DNA of 64,000 nt from Mageeibacillus indolicus UPII9-5 (GTDB lineage Bacteria; Bacillota; Clostridia; Saccharofermentanales; Fastidiosipilaceae): positions 1,488,001 to 1,552,000 of the forward strand of contig NC_013895.2 of assembly GCF_000025225.2 (NCBI RefSeq), in the 5' to 3' direction. The notes beneath the pieces are model-generated. The model searched no databases and had not been told where the DNA came from. It saw only the letters and a list, made by a program, of their open reading frames with translations. The position numbers and the translations under genes were made by a program. Every line of letters begins with the position of its first letter. Positions within the stretch are counted from its first letter, which is position 1. Positions 18,786 to 28,791 of this stretch are shown here, in pieces.

Positions 18786-19322
18786 ATCAGTCTCGCTCCG
18801 ATCCCAATGCTGATCCAATACTGATATTCAGATGTTCTTAATTATGGGGCGAGTTTTTACAGTAGGTCAGCTATCCTATGCCGGTTGGTTTGCTAACGGA
18901 TCGACGTCCTATATACGTAGGTTGCTGCTAGGCGGCTGGCAGAGTTGCTAACAACGGACAACATTTGTTGGCAAGTGTTTCCCGGCCGCCCCGGGGCCTG
19001 TTGCTGGCTACAAACTCGGCAGCCCGGGGCCTGCTGCGGGCTGCAAACTTGGCCGCCCGGGGCCTGCTGCGAGCTGCTAACTCGGCCGCTCGGGGCCTGC
19101 TGCGAGCTGCGAACTCGGCCGCTCGGGATCCGCCATGCCGAACCGCCAACGCCTATGGTAGCTCCATATGGCAGTGCCAACGACTATGGCAAAACTCCAA
19201 CACTGACTATGCCTATGTAAAACACTACGACGCCAAGTTGCAGCTGTTGTTTTTCGGAGACGGTGCGCTAAGTTGCCAGAAATTACAACTACCGCCGACT
19301 TAACCGCCAAGCAACCAACGAA
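18786..19322. other. 537-bp intergenic region, mostly repeat
   Basis: Lies between two genes that converge here (DUF438 protein on plus, ECF fusion on minus). It holds a GC-rich 33-bp tandem array (18992-19123). Open frames crossing it on both strands exist only because the array lacks stops; none has a ribosome site or a recognisable domain. No clear terminator hairpin was found. Confidence 0.6.
18992..19123. repeat. 33-bp tandem array, four copies
   Basis: Four 33-bp units starting at 18992, 19025, 19058 and 19091. Each begins cggggcctgYtgc and ends near ctcggccgc, with partial copies on both flanks. Units differ at several positions, so the array is not freshly amplified. Much more GC-rich than surrounding DNA. 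Confidence 0.9.
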
Positions 19323-22088
19323 TTAACCGCCGAACAACCGGAAAGTACCACCCCAAACGGCCGCCGCTATCGCCAAACACGGAATCAACAGACATATTCC
19401 CAGAAAGACATAATCTTTTTTGTGAATAAGACTTATTCTTGCATGCGAACGGACAGTTTTTCCTCCGAACCCCCGTGCCTCCATTGCCTTAGCCAAAGCC
19501 ACCGAACGCCGAATGGACAACACCAACAACGCAAACATTTGCGGGAAAAAAGCTTTTAATTTATTATCATCCCCCAGCCCCCGGGACCGTCGAGAAGCCT
19601 GCAAAGCCGCCCAATCTTCGTGCAACACATCGAACAACCGCATGCCGGCCAATCCTCCATAGACGAAACGATCGGGACAGTGCAACAATTGACTCAAAGC
19701 ATCAGCCAAATCTGTAGCATCAATTCCCAGTACAACGATAATCGCCGGAATGCCCAAAGCCAAAATACGCAACCCGGTTGCTAAGGCCAATTCGCCGGAC
19801 AAATCGGTTATATGGATAAAACCCCAGTCAAACCACACCGCTCCCCCACTTTTACCATATAGCCAAACCGCCAAGGCCGAGCTCGGCGCACCAACCCAAA
19901 CCGGCCACGAAAGTTTAATAACACGCCAAGGTTTCAGCTTGACGGCCGCGGCGACAAGAAAATCAAGGCCGAGTGCAACTAGGGCGGACAACCAATCCAA
20001 AGTAAAAATAAGCGGAACTGCTATGAGCAATGCTCCAAACATACGAAAGGCCGGATTAAGCTGCGCGATGTAGGGAGATTCACTCGTACTTCGCGACTTT
20101 TCCTCTCTAGCATTTACTTCGCTCACTGCAAGGGTGGTTTTCGCGGCAAAGTCAGCCTCAGGATCGCACACGAAGTTTTGCCGCAGCTCAATTACTTCGG
20201 CTGCGAGGGCTTGGACAAGGTCGCTGTCATGCGTGACCACGATGATGCAGGTGCCGGATTTTTTGAGTTCCGCACAAAGCCTTACGATCTGCTGCCAAGT
20301 TTTGAAATCTTGCCCAAAAGTCGGTTCATCCAAAATAAGTACAGTCGGGCGGGTAGCCAGTGCTGCTGCCACGGTGAGTCGCCTTTTTTCGCCGCCGGAT
20401 AAAGTGTAGGGGTTGGAGGTTGCATAGCGAGATAAATTGAACTCCCGTAACAGTTTTTGGCCGGCCGTCACAGCTTGGTCGGAGGGGGCTCCAGCGCGAG
20501 TAGGGCCGAGCGTCACTTCGTCCAAAACAGATTTGCAGGCAAATTGGTGTTCGGGGTTTTGAAAAACATAGGAAATTCGTGTGGTCAGTTCGCGCGATGG
20601 CCAAGCGAGCGGATCATCCGATTTTAACGGATAGGTCAGTTCGCGGCTTGCTTTTACTTTCCCGGCCACCGGGGCCAAAAGTCCGGCCAAAGTAAGTGCT
20701 AAAGTTGATTTGCCGGTTCCGTTTTCGCCGGTCAAAGCATAAACCGTAGCTTTTTTGAAAGTCAGATTTATGTGTTGGGCGATAGGGGTTGCGCTGCGTC
20801 CGATAGCCAAATCGATCGCTCGTAAAACGATTGGTCGGTCTCTGTCTGAGGCTGCTGTTTCAGGCGGCTCGGCTGCCGTTGCTGCCGGGTCAGCCGCCGT
20901 TGCTGCCGGGTCAGCCGCCGTTGCTACCGAGTCAGCCGCCGTTGCCGCCGTTTCAGAGAAATTGCCAGGCGAAGTTTTTGCCTCCAAGCCAATTTTAAAC
21001 GCGGTTGCAACCTCCCCGCTCAACTTAGTTCGGTAAGTTCGCGGCAGCCAAATGCCAAGTTCCGCCCAGTTCAAATCTTTGCGGTTAAAAACCGCGGTCG
21101 GCGAACCATCCGCCACAATACAGGTATGGGAATTAGCCGCTCTTACGACATCATCGTCATGCACTATATTATATTCATCTATGTTTTTAGTGGGGGACGC
21201 GGCGGCCCACTCACTCTCACCGGCCCGCTCGTTGAGGCAATCAGTTCCGGACTCAAACCCACTCACGGCGAATTTATTTTCGACCGGTGCAGAAGCTAAA
21301 CCCGCCTTGACCGTTTCAACCGCGCCACCATTGACCTCTTCAGAACCGGCTACTACTCCGGCAGTAGCCCCCAGACCCAAAACGACGACCCGATCAATAA
21401 TATTAAGCCACGGCTCGATCCTATGCTCCACCAAAACCAAGGTCGCCCCGGTTTTTTGCAGAACATGCTTCGTCGCCGCGACAATTTGCCGTACCCCGTC
21501 AGGATCCAAATTGGCCGTAGGCTCGTCCAAAAGCAAAATCCGCGGTTGCATCGCCAAGGCTCCGGCCAAGGCCAAACGTTGCATTTGACCACCGCTTAAA
21601 TGTGCCGTTCGTCTTGATAGTTGCAACCCATCTAGTCCAACTGCCTCTAAACCGGCACTCACTCGTGGCCAGATCAGCGAACGGGCAACGCCAAGATTTT
21701 CCGGGCCGAAAGCGACATTGTCCCCTAAGCGATCAAAAATCATCTGCGCTTCCGGATCCTGCAAAACCAAGCCGATCTTCCCGCGTGCCTCGCGTAAAGG
21801 TTGCCCATCGCAAAAAATTCCGCCTTCACTAGTGCCGCCATCCTCGTCCTCTACAGGCTCTGGAACACCGGTTGCCGCTCCGCTACCGCTACTGTTCCCG
21901 ATCAGCCCGGCCGCCCCACTCAAAATAGTAGATTTGCCGATGCCGGAAGCCCCCAGAAGCAACACATGTTGCCCCGGTTCAATTTTCAAATTCAAATTAC
22001 GCACAGCGAAACAGTTTCTGCACGCATGACGATAACCCCAGTTGACGAATTGCAACGCCGCCGGTTTTAAAGAATATTGCTCACCCAT
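19323..22088 (-). CDS. Fused ECF transporter energy module (ATPase-ATPase-T component), YkoD-YkoC type
   Basis: A 921-residue protein joining all three energising parts of an ECF vitamin importer. ATPase 1: Walker A GASGIGKST near residue 47, LSGGQMQRLALAGAL near 165, Walker B/D-loop LLLDEPTANLD near 185. ATPase 2: GENGTGKST near 450, LSGGEKRRLTVAAAL near 565, ILDEPTFGQD near 588. The last 260 residues form a CbiQ/EcfT-like membrane domain with the coupling-type motif AKAMEARGFGG. ATPase 1 has an odd Gly/Ser/Glu-rich insert near residues 70-100. The ATPases are joined by a linker with an 8-residue Ala-rich repeat (ATAADPA, about 371-412; 24-bp DNA repeat at about 20870-20945). AAGGA precedes the ATG. 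The S-component gene is 79 bp upstream. In Bacillus, YkoC and YkoD are separate proteins. Confidence 0.9.
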   Translation of the reverse strand: MGEQYSLKPAALQFVNWGYRHACRNCFAVRNLNLKIEPGQHVLLLGASGIGKSTILSGAAGLIGNSSGSGAATGVPEPVEDEDGGTSEGGIFCDGQPLREARGKIGLVLQDPEAQMIFDRLGDNVAFGPENLGVARSLIWPRVSAGLEAVGLDGLQLSRRTAHLSGGQMQRLALAGALAMQPRILLLDEPTANLDPDGVRQIVAATKHVLQKTGATLVLVEHRIEPWLNIIDRVVVLGLGATAGVVAGSEEVNGGAVETVKAGLASAPVENKFAVSGFESGTDCLNERAGESEWAAASPTKNIDEYNIVHDDDVVRAANSHTCIVADGSPTAVFNRKDLNWAELGIWLPRTYRTKLSGEVATAFKIGLEAKTSPGNFSETAATAADSVATAADPAATAADPAATAAEPPETAASDRDRPIVLRAIDLAIGRSATPIAQHINLTFKKATVYALTGENGTGKSTLALTLAGLLAPVAGKVKASRELTYPLKSDDPLAWPSRELTTRISYVFQNPEHQFACKSVLDEVTLGPTRAGAPSDQAVTAGQKLLREFNLSRYATSNPYTLSGGEKRRLTVAAALATRPTVLILDEPTFGQDFKTWQQIVRLCAELKKSGTCIIVVTHDSDLVQALAAEVIELRQNFVCDPEADFAAKTTLAVSEVNAREEKSRSTSESPYIAQLNPAFRMFGALLIAVPLIFTLDWLSALVALGLDFLVAAAVKLKPWRVIKLSWPVWVGAPSSALAVWLYGKSGGAVWFDWGFIHITDLSGELALATGLRILALGIPAIIVVLGIDATDLADALSQLLHCPDRFVYGGLAGMRLFDVLHEDWAALQASRRSRGLGDDNKLKAFFPQMFALLVLSIRRSVALAKAMEARGFGGKTVRSHARISLIHKKDYVFLGICLLIPCLAIAAAVWGGTFRLFGG

Positions 22089-22167
22089 TTACGATCCTTA
22101 AAAAAAGTTAGGCGACATTCAACCGGAGCCGAACGCCGCCTTTAAAACCTATGTAGCTTGCACAATA

Positions 22168-22776
22168 TCAGCTTTTTTGTGCCCTAATTGCTCGCCCGGA
22201 AGCGAATGAATCCAACGCGCCGGTGGCCGCAATTGCTAAATATATGTACCACATCAAAATACCAGCAATTATAGCTCCCGACACCACGGTGCTGACCAAA
22301 TAAGCAACGCCGTATTTGCCGAAAATATCAATACCTTGCAAATGCTTGACAAAGCTGTAAGCCCAAGCAGCTACTCCACTTAAAGCACCCGAAAGAACGA
22401 CCGTTCCCAAAGTCCAGCGACGATAGCCGAAAACCCAGAACCCGACCTCCGCGCCGAAGCCCTGCAAAAGAGCGATAATAACGGTTGATGCGCCGCCCCA
22501 CTGATTTCCCATCAAAGCTTCCAAAACTCCGGCCACAACTTCAGCATAGATCGCTGCACCGGGTTTGCGAACGATGACCGCTGCTAAAGGGGCAGCAAAC
22601 AGGAAAAGTCCGTTCAAAAGTCCGTTCATTCCCGGCAAAACACCGTTCAGCAAGTGGCTCGGAACTGACCAGCCAATAGCCGCCGCCCAATAAATGAACG
22701 CCGAAACCACGCCGATAACTGAAGCAACAGCAATATCAACAACACGCCATCTGAAATTTTTTTGTACGTCAGACAT
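22168..22776 (-). CDS. ykoE: ECF transporter S component, YkoE family (thiamine/HMP)
   Basis: Substrate-binding membrane subunit of about 202 residues with six hydrophobic helices. It looks like YkoE, which serves hydroxymethylpyrimidine/thiamine uptake in Bacillus: N-terminal FRWRVVDIAVASVIGVVSAF, then PGMNGLLNGLFLFAAPLAAV and GNQWGGASTVIIALLQGFGAE. Start at the ATG at 22776, with AAAGGTGA about 5 nt upstream; longer frames lack a ribosome site. The next gene encodes the fused energy module. I looked for a TPP riboswitch upstream and did not see its conserved CTGAGA and GCCAGCG elements, so the substrate rests on family resemblance. Confidence 0.82.
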   Translation of the reverse strand: MSDVQKNFRWRVVDIAVASVIGVVSAFIYWAAAIGWSVPSHLLNGVLPGMNGLLNGLFLFAAPLAAVIVRKPGAAIYAEVVAGVLEALMGNQWGGASTVIIALLQGFGAEVGFWVFGYRRWTLGTVVLSGALSGVAAWAYSFVKHLQGIDIFGKYGVAYLVSTVVSGAIIAGILMWYIYLAIAATGALDSFASGRAIRAQKS

Positions 22777-22902
22777 ACTTTCACCTTTCTCGGAAGTTAA
22801 GTTCACGGGGTAGATTGCAATTTGCCGCTCAGTCGTTTTCATCTGCCATGACACGATTGCCAAGCAAGGTGGTGGCATTACGCGGTGGCATTACGCAAAA
22901 AA

Positions 22903-22975
22903 TGCACTGAGCGATCCACTGAACGGTCCACTGAACGATGTGCTGAACGGTCCACTGAACGATGCACTGAACGAG
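22903..22975. repeat. 12-bp tandem repeat upstream of ykoE
   Basis: About six imperfect units of the type cactgaacgRtc, in phase over 73 bp. The unit length matches the array at 4471-4523 but the sequence is different. Confidence 0.85.
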
Positions 22976-23132
22976 ATTCTAGTCAATGCGCTAATCAATG
23001 CCCGACCAAATTCAACTTCCATTCAAAATTTGTATTATACTGCCGATATTCTAGCACGCATATAAAAATTGTTCAATATAAATTGGTGGGATATTGAATA
23101 TTTTGAATTAGCGGCTGCCCCCCAGAAATTGT

Positions 23133-23168
23133 GTCTGCCGCGTCGCGACTGCCTCAGCGCCTGCCGCG
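23133..23168. repeat. 36-bp direct repeat, copy 1
   Basis: gtctgccgcgtcgcgactgc followed by ctcagcgcctgccgcg. Copy 2 at 23256-23291 differs at 3 of 36 positions; the period is 123 bp. Confidence 0.9.
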
Positions 23169-23255
23169 CCTGTGGGCTGTCACTCACCGGCGGCAACCTA
23201 CAACCGATAACTCGCCGGCGGTAACCTAGCTCACAGGCCATAACTTAGCGATCGC

Positions 23256-23291
23256 GTCTGCCGCGCCGTGAGTGCCTCAGCGCCTGCCGCG
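23256..23291. repeat. 36-bp direct repeat, copy 2, overlapping the stop of the surface-protein gene
   Basis: gtctgccgcgccgtgagtgc followed by ctcagcgcctgccgcg. The stop codon of the minus-strand gene (23277-23279) lies inside it, so the last residues of that protein (GRGRR) come from the repeat. Confidence 0.9.
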
Positions 23292-25292
23292 TCCAGTTTT
23301 GACCACGTGTTTCCGACCATCAAACCGCTGCCGCCACCGGCGAATTTCAGCCGTCAAAACAGCCAGCGCAGTCACCGCGCCTAGCTCCGGGAAGTAGTTG
23401 AATGCCTCCCCTGTTTTGACAATGCCGACTGTTTGCTGCGCCATTGAATCGGTTGCGCCTTTGTGTGCCACCTGGGCGTTCGGTACGGAGCCGGAACTAG
23501 ACGGAGCCGCAGTCAGTGCTGGGCAAGGTGATCCCGGTGGACAGGACGGACATGGCGGCACTATCGGTGGGAAATAGGCACGTTGCTTTTTCTGCAATTT
23601 GAAAGTGATTATCTTCTGCGTTTTGGCTTGCGATGTTTTTTGCAGCTCAATCGCAAATGACGGTTCGCTTTGGCCGTCAGCCACCCATTCGTAGCCGGCC
23701 GGTGCCTTGAGCAGCGGTTTTACCGTGTATTTCCCCGGCAGAAGGTAAGTGCCGGTCGTTGCCGCATAGCCCAGGTCGGGGGCAATTAAAGTGGTGGAAT
23801 TTGCCCGCATCATTTCAATAAGTTCTTGACGGGTGGGCTCTTTGCCAGCTTGCATCGAGCTGAATTTTCCTTGAATCACGGCATTGTTTGCCCGCAATTC
23901 AAACGGCTTGCCGATTTCGTAGCTACCGTCATTTTTCTTATATTCGACGGCCAGTTGCGTTGGCAAAGCGCGGTAGGTGAGGTAGTAATGTTTGCGGGTG
24001 AGTCTTTTGAGCGGCTGGCCGTTCTTGTCCACGGCGTAGGCAAAGGAAAGATAGTGGTTGCCGGGAGTCTCTTTAGTAGCACTATCATTTTTGAACTCGT
24101 GGGTCGCATTATTCGGTTTGTCTAGGTCGTTATCCCAGTAAACATAGCCCGGCGTGCTTCGGCTCGTTAGTTCTGCCATTGTCGGACGTTTGTAAGATTT
24201 TTGATAACTGTCTCCGTCATAAGACAGTATGGGCTTTTTTACATCGCCGCCGGTACTACGCAAAAAATCAGTTTTCTCCGTGGTAAGCGTCGGGAGTCCT
24301 TGCAGTGGGGCAAGGGAAGGTATTTCATAAAATGGACGTGATGAAAGTATTGGTGCTTTGGTTTTTTCCACTTCACTCAGCAAAGGATGGGTATCGCTGT
24401 TACCGCGTTGGGGCAAGGTGGCATGCAAGGCAAGGCTTGTCGCCCGGCGATATTGCAGGTCGTCCACCGCATGGAATTGTGCATCGGTCATTACGCCAAA
24501 TTCTGAATACCAAAAAGTATATGTATAACCTCCGCTTACAATTGACGTGCCGGCATTAAAAAGTACACGCTCAGGCTCTTTAGTAATCTGCCAAGTAAAC
24601 TCTAAGTAAAAAATATTCGCTGGACTTTTTTCTTTAATGTCAATAAGTACACGTTCCATAGTCTCGCTCGCCAGCGTCACACCATTCGCTTTAACAGTTA
24701 CCGGATGATCCACATACTTCACAGTCTCAGACGATCCGGCATAGATGCTGCCATCACGCAGGGGCAGGCCATCACGCGTCTGCGAAGGTCTAGTAAAAAG
24801 GCCGGTCGGATAGGCATAATCTTCAAATTTGAACACCGCATAAAGTTTGTAGGTTCCTTTTTGCGCCGGCATCTCATATTTTTTAACCAAACGCGCCTGC
24901 GGATGGGGATCATCCGCCGTCGGGACCGGTGTAAATAGCATTTTGAGCAAGCTGACATCACCATGTTTAAATGCTTTCTCAATTTCCGCATCGGATATAA
25001 CGTCCGGGAAAGGATTTTTTACCGGCCCGGCAGTCTTGGCTCTTTTAAAGTTATAAGTAATATCGCTGTCGGTTTCACTGACACGCGTGAAATCGCCCAG
25101 AACTCCCCCATTTGCCGCTACAGCCGGTTGCGGGAAGACCGGATCATCTTCCAGCGCATTTACCGCCAAGGCAGGGACGGTCGCCCCCGCGGTCAGAGCT
25201 GTCAGCCCCACAGCAATCCCGGCAATTGTCGCCAAAACGCGGCAAACGCTCACTTGTTTAACTTGTTTAAAATAATAATTAAAAGAATTCAT
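23277..25292 (-). CDS. Exported SpaA-like surface protein with a degenerate sortase tail
   Basis: A 671-residue secreted protein. Signal peptide: basic MNSFNYYFKQVKQ start, hydrophobic core IAGIAVGLTALTAGATV, cleavage near ALA-VNA. Residues about 500-590 look like a SpaA/Cna-B fold (TYLLPGKYTVKPLLKAPAGY, then FAIELQKT). A Pro/Cys/Ser-rich stretch follows (PPCPSCPPGSPCP). The C-terminus has IVKTGEAFNYFPELGAVTAL, a hydrophobic stretch and then RRWRQRF. This is the layout of an LPxTG sorting signal, but the first two residues are I-V and the tail is extended by 15 or more residues, partly encoded by a direct repeat. Anchoring by sortase is therefore uncertain. The gene stands alone, with GAGTGAG as a weak ribosome site. 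Confidence 0.82.
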   Translation of the reverse strand: MNSFNYYFKQVKQVSVCRVLATIAGIAVGLTALTAGATVPALAVNALEDDPVFPQPAVAANGGVLGDFTRVSETDSDITYNFKRAKTAGPVKNPFPDVISDAEIEKAFKHGDVSLLKMLFTPVPTADDPHPQARLVKKYEMPAQKGTYKLYAVFKFEDYAYPTGLFTRPSQTRDGLPLRDGSIYAGSSETVKYVDHPVTVKANGVTLASETMERVLIDIKEKSPANIFYLEFTWQITKEPERVLFNAGTSIVSGGYTYTFWYSEFGVMTDAQFHAVDDLQYRRATSLALHATLPQRGNSDTHPLLSEVEKTKAPILSSRPFYEIPSLAPLQGLPTLTTEKTDFLRSTGGDVKKPILSYDGDSYQKSYKRPTMAELTSRSTPGYVYWDNDLDKPNNATHEFKNDSATKETPGNHYLSFAYAVDKNGQPLKRLTRKHYYLTYRALPTQLAVEYKKNDGSYEIGKPFELRANNAVIQGKFSSMQAGKEPTRQELIEMMRANSTTLIAPDLGYAATTGTYLLPGKYTVKPLLKAPAGYEWVADGQSEPSFAIELQKTSQAKTQKIITFKLQKKQRAYFPPIVPPCPSCPPGSPCPALTAAPSSSGSVPNAQVAHKGATDSMAQQTVGIVKTGEAFNYFPELGAVTALAVLTAEIRRWRQRFDGRKHVVKTGRGRR

Positions 25293-26028
25293 GTTTTTTC
25301 ACTCACTCGTAATTCTCACTATATCAGTTTGCATTAATATGCAGAAAATATATATCGTTAATAATTATTTGTCAATTGCAATCAGCTGCAGTTACCGACT
25401 TGTAATATTTTGAAATATTCGGTGTAACATAGCCGCTCAGTATAGCCGATCATCCAGTCAGCCAGCGTCTCCTGCAACCGTAAAATAAATAAAATCGTGC
25501 CGTCATTTGCTCCCCTGCCTACACCTCCCTGCCTACACCTCCCGGCGATAAAATCGGCGGTACATCGCCGATAAAATTGCACTGGATTTTTTCCCTCCCG
25601 GCGGTATAATGGCAATAGAATTTACTGTGGGAGGAAAGGCTTATGTCGGATTTAACTTACAGCTACTTTACAGCGTTTCGGCCGGCAATATCTGCGCTCA
25701 TCACGGTTACACTGCGGCGTGGCAGCCGATTTTCCGCGGCCTATTTTAAATACGGGTCGTGTCGCTGAACTTACATAATTAGACGCATAACGACTTTGAT
25801 GCGGTATTCCTATTTTTCTTGAAGCGACCACCCGGTATTCCTTCATATTTCCTGTTTTTATTGTTTTCATTATTTTCATTATCGTGAACGAAGAAACCCG
25901 GCAACCGGTCAGACCGTTAGATGTGAAACCAGGCTACCGCCCGTCAACCATCCATAGCCGCATTCATCAATAGTAGCAACGCGCCATAGCCGCCATAGCT
26001 TGCACCAAAATCCAAGGAGATATCAAAT
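25293..26028. other. 736-bp region upstream of mgtA, including a possible leader
   Basis: Between the divergent surface-protein gene and mgtA. It holds a TATAAT (25605-25610) followed by GGGAGG and a 41-codon frame (see 25643-25768), a cctgcctacacct direct repeat (about 25510-25545), and a duplicated cggtattcc near 25803 and 25835. I could not fit an M-box or other named Mg2+ riboswitch to it. Confidence 0.45.
25643..25768 (+). CDS. Possible 41-residue leader peptide upstream of mgtA
   Basis: ATG at 25643 preceded by GGGAGGAAAGG and, 33 bp upstream, by TATAAT without a convincing -35. The product MSDLTYSYFTAFRPAISALI continues with a basic, aromatic-rich second half and ends YFKYGSCR. No family recognised. 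Position, ribosome site and distance (260 bp) from the Mg2+ transporter gene suggest a regulatory leader. A chance frame or the stub of a decayed gene is as likely. Confidence 0.3.
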   Translation: MSDLTYSYFTAFRPAISALITVTLRRGSRFSAAYFKYGSCR

Positions 26029-28791
26029 ATGACCAAATTACATAAAACCAAGCCAAACCCCAGCGCCGCGGCCAAAGCCGCAATTCTTGCCGAGCTAAAA
26101 AGCGTTGTCGGAGAGATGGCGACACTTGACACGCCCGAGCTCATGACCCGCCTAAACAGCAATACCAACGGACTTGATGATGACGCGGCGGAAGAGAGCA
26201 GAAAAGTGCATGGCGACAATGCTGTCACCCGCCGTGAAAAACCATCCCTCGGCAAACAGTTGGTCACCGCTTTTGTCAACCCGTTTACCGCAATTTTATT
26301 TTTTCTGGCACTGGTCTCCATCCTCACAGACATGATCTTCCCTTACTTTTCCCTCTTTGATAGCGATCCATCTGACTTCAACCCCCTGACGGTCATCATC
26401 ATATTTACCATGGTCATAATTTCCGGAACGCTGCGCTTCGTCCAAGAGGGGAAAAGCGGCAACGCCGCGGCCAAACTTTTATCGATGATTACCACTACCT
26501 GCACCGTAATGCGCAACAATGCCAAAACGGAAATCCCCCTTGATGAAGCGGTGGTTGGCGACATAGTCTTTCTTTCGGCCGGGGATATGATACCTGCCGA
26601 TGTGCGCATCATCGCCGCCAAAGACCTTTTTATCAGCCAAGCCACCCTGACCGGCGAAAGTTTGCCGGTTGAAAAAACCGCCGCGGCCTGTTGCGGCACC
26701 GGCAATCTAACCGATTACGCCAATATCGCTTTCATGGGCAGCAACGTCATTTCCGGCAGCGCCACCGCAGTCGTTATTGCGGTAGGTGACCACACCTATT
26801 TCGGATCCATGGCTCTAAGCATCAACCAACCCGCCGTAGAAACCAATTTTACCAAAGGCGTTAACGCTGTATCTTGGGTTCTCATACGTTTCATGATGGT
26901 AATGGTACCGCTAGTTTTCATCGTCAACGGCCTGACCAAAGGTAACTGGACAGCCGCTTTCCTTTTTGGTATATCGGTTGCGGTAGGGCTAACCCCGGAA
27001 ATGCTGCCTATGATCGTAACGACCTGCTTAGCCAAAGGCGCAGTTTCCATGAGCAAAAAGAAAACCATTGTCAAAAACCTGAATTCGATCCAAAATTTCG
27101 GCGCGATCGATATCCTCTGTACGGATAAAACCGGCACGATAACGCAAGACAAAGTCGCTTTGGAATATCACTGGAATATGCAAGGCAAAGACGACTTGTA
27201 CGTGCTGCGGCAGGCTTATCTCAACAGCTACTTTCAAACCGGCTACAAAAATTTAATGGATCTCGCGATTATCCAAAAAACGGAAGAAGCAGAAGAACAA
27301 AATCGGGCCTTGCTAGATCTTTCGGAAAACTATGTCAAAGTGGACGAAATTCCTTTCGATTTTACCCGCCGTCGTCTCACCACTGTGGTTAAAGGGAACT
27401 CCGGCCGCTCCCTAATGATAACTAAAGGTGCGGTTGAAGAAATGCTGAAGATCTGTCGCTATTATGAAATCGACGGACAAGTATCGACCTTGACGGATGA
27501 AGATCGTCGTCAAGTCCAAAACACCGCCGCCACCTTGAACGACAAAGGATTCCGTGTTCTTCTTTTGGCCAAAAAAGATAATCCGCCGACGAGCGGCAAT
27601 CTGGAGGTAAAAGACGAGGCCGACATGATTTTGCTCGGCTATCTGGCCTTTTTGGATCCGCCCAAAGAATCTGCCGTTACCGCTATCCGCGCCCTGTTCA
27701 CTCACGGAGTAAGAACGAAAATTTTAACCGGCGATAATGATAAGGTTACCCGCGCCATTTGCAAGCAAGTAAATATAAATTATAAAAACATGGTTTTGGG
27801 GCCGGATCTGGAAACAATGTCTGATGACGAATTGGCGCATGTCGTCGAAAAAGCAGATGTTTTTGCCAAACTTACCCCTGACCAAAAAGCCCGGGTTGTC
27901 GCTGCATTGCAGAAAAACAACCATATTGTCGGGTTCATGGGCGACGGGATAAACGACATTGAGGCAATGAAAACCGCCGATATCGGTATTTCGGTAGACG
28001 GAGCGGTCGATGTGGCTAAGGAAACCGCCGATATCGTCCTTTTGGAAAAAAATCTGATGATTTTGGAGGAGGGCATCATTGAGGGCCGCAAAACTTATGC
28101 CAACATGATTAAATACATCAAAATGACTGCCTCATCCAATTTCGGCAATATGTTCTCGGTTTTGGCGGCAAGTGCTTTGTTGCCTTTCCTGCCGATGATG
28201 AGTCTACACTTGATTTTATTGAATCTTATCTATGATCTTTCCTGCACCGCTATTCCGTGGGACAACGTGGATGAGGAGTTCATCCTTAAGCCGAAAAAAT
28301 GGGACGCTTCCCGCATTGGTAATTTTATGATCTGGATCGGGCCTACCAGTTCAATTTTTGACTTTACAACTTACATTTTCTTGTACTTCATATTGTGTCC
28401 GATGTTCGTGTCACACGGGGTGTTGTTCAATGACTTGGCCATGCATTTCAGCGGCAGGGAGTTGGAGCATATGCAAGCAATGTATATCGGGTTGTTCCAA
28501 GCCGGCTGGTTTGTCGAGTCAATGTGGAGTCAAACATTGGTCATTCATATGATTCGTACGCCCAAATTGCCGTTCATCCAAAGCCGTGCTTCGGCGAGTC
28601 TTACTGCCTTGACCGGCTGCGGCATCCTCGCTCTAACTGTCATCCCGTTTACTTTCATCGGGAAAGCGTTGGGCTTTGTCCCCCTGCCGGGCGCGTATTT
28701 TGCTTATCTGATTCCTTGCATTATCTTGTACATGCTACTGGCTACCAGCCTGAAAAAGGCCTATGTCAGGCGGTACGGGGAGTTATTATAA
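26029..28791 (+). CDS. mgtA: MgtA-type magnesium-importing P-type ATPase
   Basis: Membrane ATPase of 920 residues, full length for P3B ATPases, that imports Mg2+. Motifs in order: [11 protein letters not shown] near residue 207 (actuator TGES), [19 protein letters not shown] in M4 near 320-340 (typical of MgtA/MgtB), phosphorylation site [11 protein letters not shown] near 365, [12 protein letters not shown] near 565, and hinge [14 protein letters not shown] near 640. The C-terminal membrane segments include [17 protein letters not shown], also an MgtA signature. AAGGAG lies 8 nt upstream of the ATG. A small membrane-protein gene follows 330 bp downstream on the same strand. Confidence 0.96.
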   Translation: MTKLHKTKPNPSAAAKAAILAELKSVVGEMATLDTPELMTRLNSNTNGLDDDAAEESRKVHGDNAVTRREKPSLGKQLVTAFVNPFTAILFFLALVSILTDMIFPYFSLFDSDPSDFNPLTVIIIFTMVIISGTLRFVQEGKSGNAAAKLLSMITTTCTVMRNNAKTEIPLDEAVVGDIVFLSAGDMIPADVRIIAAKDLFISQATLTGESLPVEKTAAACCGTGNLTDYANIAFMGSNVISGSATAVVIAVGDHTYFGSMALSINQPAVETNFTKGVNAVSWVLIRFMMVMVPLVFIVNGLTKGNWTAAFLFGISVAVGLTPEMLPMIVTTCLAKGAVSMSKKKTIVKNLNSIQNFGAIDILCTDKTGTITQDKVALEYHWNMQGKDDLYVLRQAYLNSYFQTGYKNLMDLAIIQKTEEAEEQNRALLDLSENYVKVDEIPFDFTRRRLTTVVKGNSGRSLMITKGAVEEMLKICRYYEIDGQVSTLTDEDRRQVQNTAATLNDKGFRVLLLAKKDNPPTSGNLEVKDEADMILLGYLAFLDPPKESAVTAIRALFTHGVRTKILTGDNDKVTRAICKQVNINYKNMVLGPDLETMSDDELAHVVEKADVFAKLTPDQKARVVAALQKNNHIVGFMGDGINDIEAMKTADIGISVDGAVDVAKETADIVLLEKNLMILEEGIIEGRKTYANMIKYIKMTASSNFGNMFSVLAASALLPFLPMMSLHLILLNLIYDLSCTAIPWDNVDEEFILKPKKWDASRIGNFMIWIGPTSSIFDFTTYIFLYFILCPMFVSHGVLFNDLAMHFSGRELEHMQAMYIGLFQAGWFVESMWSQTLVIHMIRTPKLPFIQSRASASLTALTGCGILALTVIPFTFIGKALGFVPLPGAYFAYLIPCIILYMLLATSLKKAYVRRYGELL

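Larger units (their letters stand above)
22777..23276. other. 500-bp intergenic region with two repeat sets
   Basis: Contains a 12-bp tandem array (22903-22975) and the first copy of a 36-bp direct repeat (23133-23168) whose second copy overlaps the next gene's end (23256-23291). Short frames here are made by the repeats. No gene, riboswitch or clear promoter identified. Confidence 0.6.

Noticed and set aside
18893-19220. Overlapping repeat-rich frames on both strands (Ser/Gln/Ala-rich on minus, Cys/Leu/Gly-rich on plus)
   Set aside because: Both are produced by the stop-free 33-bp array; neither has a plausible start signal or non-repeat domain.
22777-23276. Possible TPP riboswitch ahead of ykoE
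   Set aside because: No CTGAGA or GATAATGCCAGCG elements could be found on the minus strand; the region is filled by repeats.
25880-25935. gaaacccggcaaccgg upstream of mgtA, matching the SAM-I riboswitch core string
   Set aside because: The other SAM-I conserved parts (the GAGGGA box before it, GGTGC and TAAATCC after it, closing stem) are absent, and mgtA is not a methionine-regulated gene.
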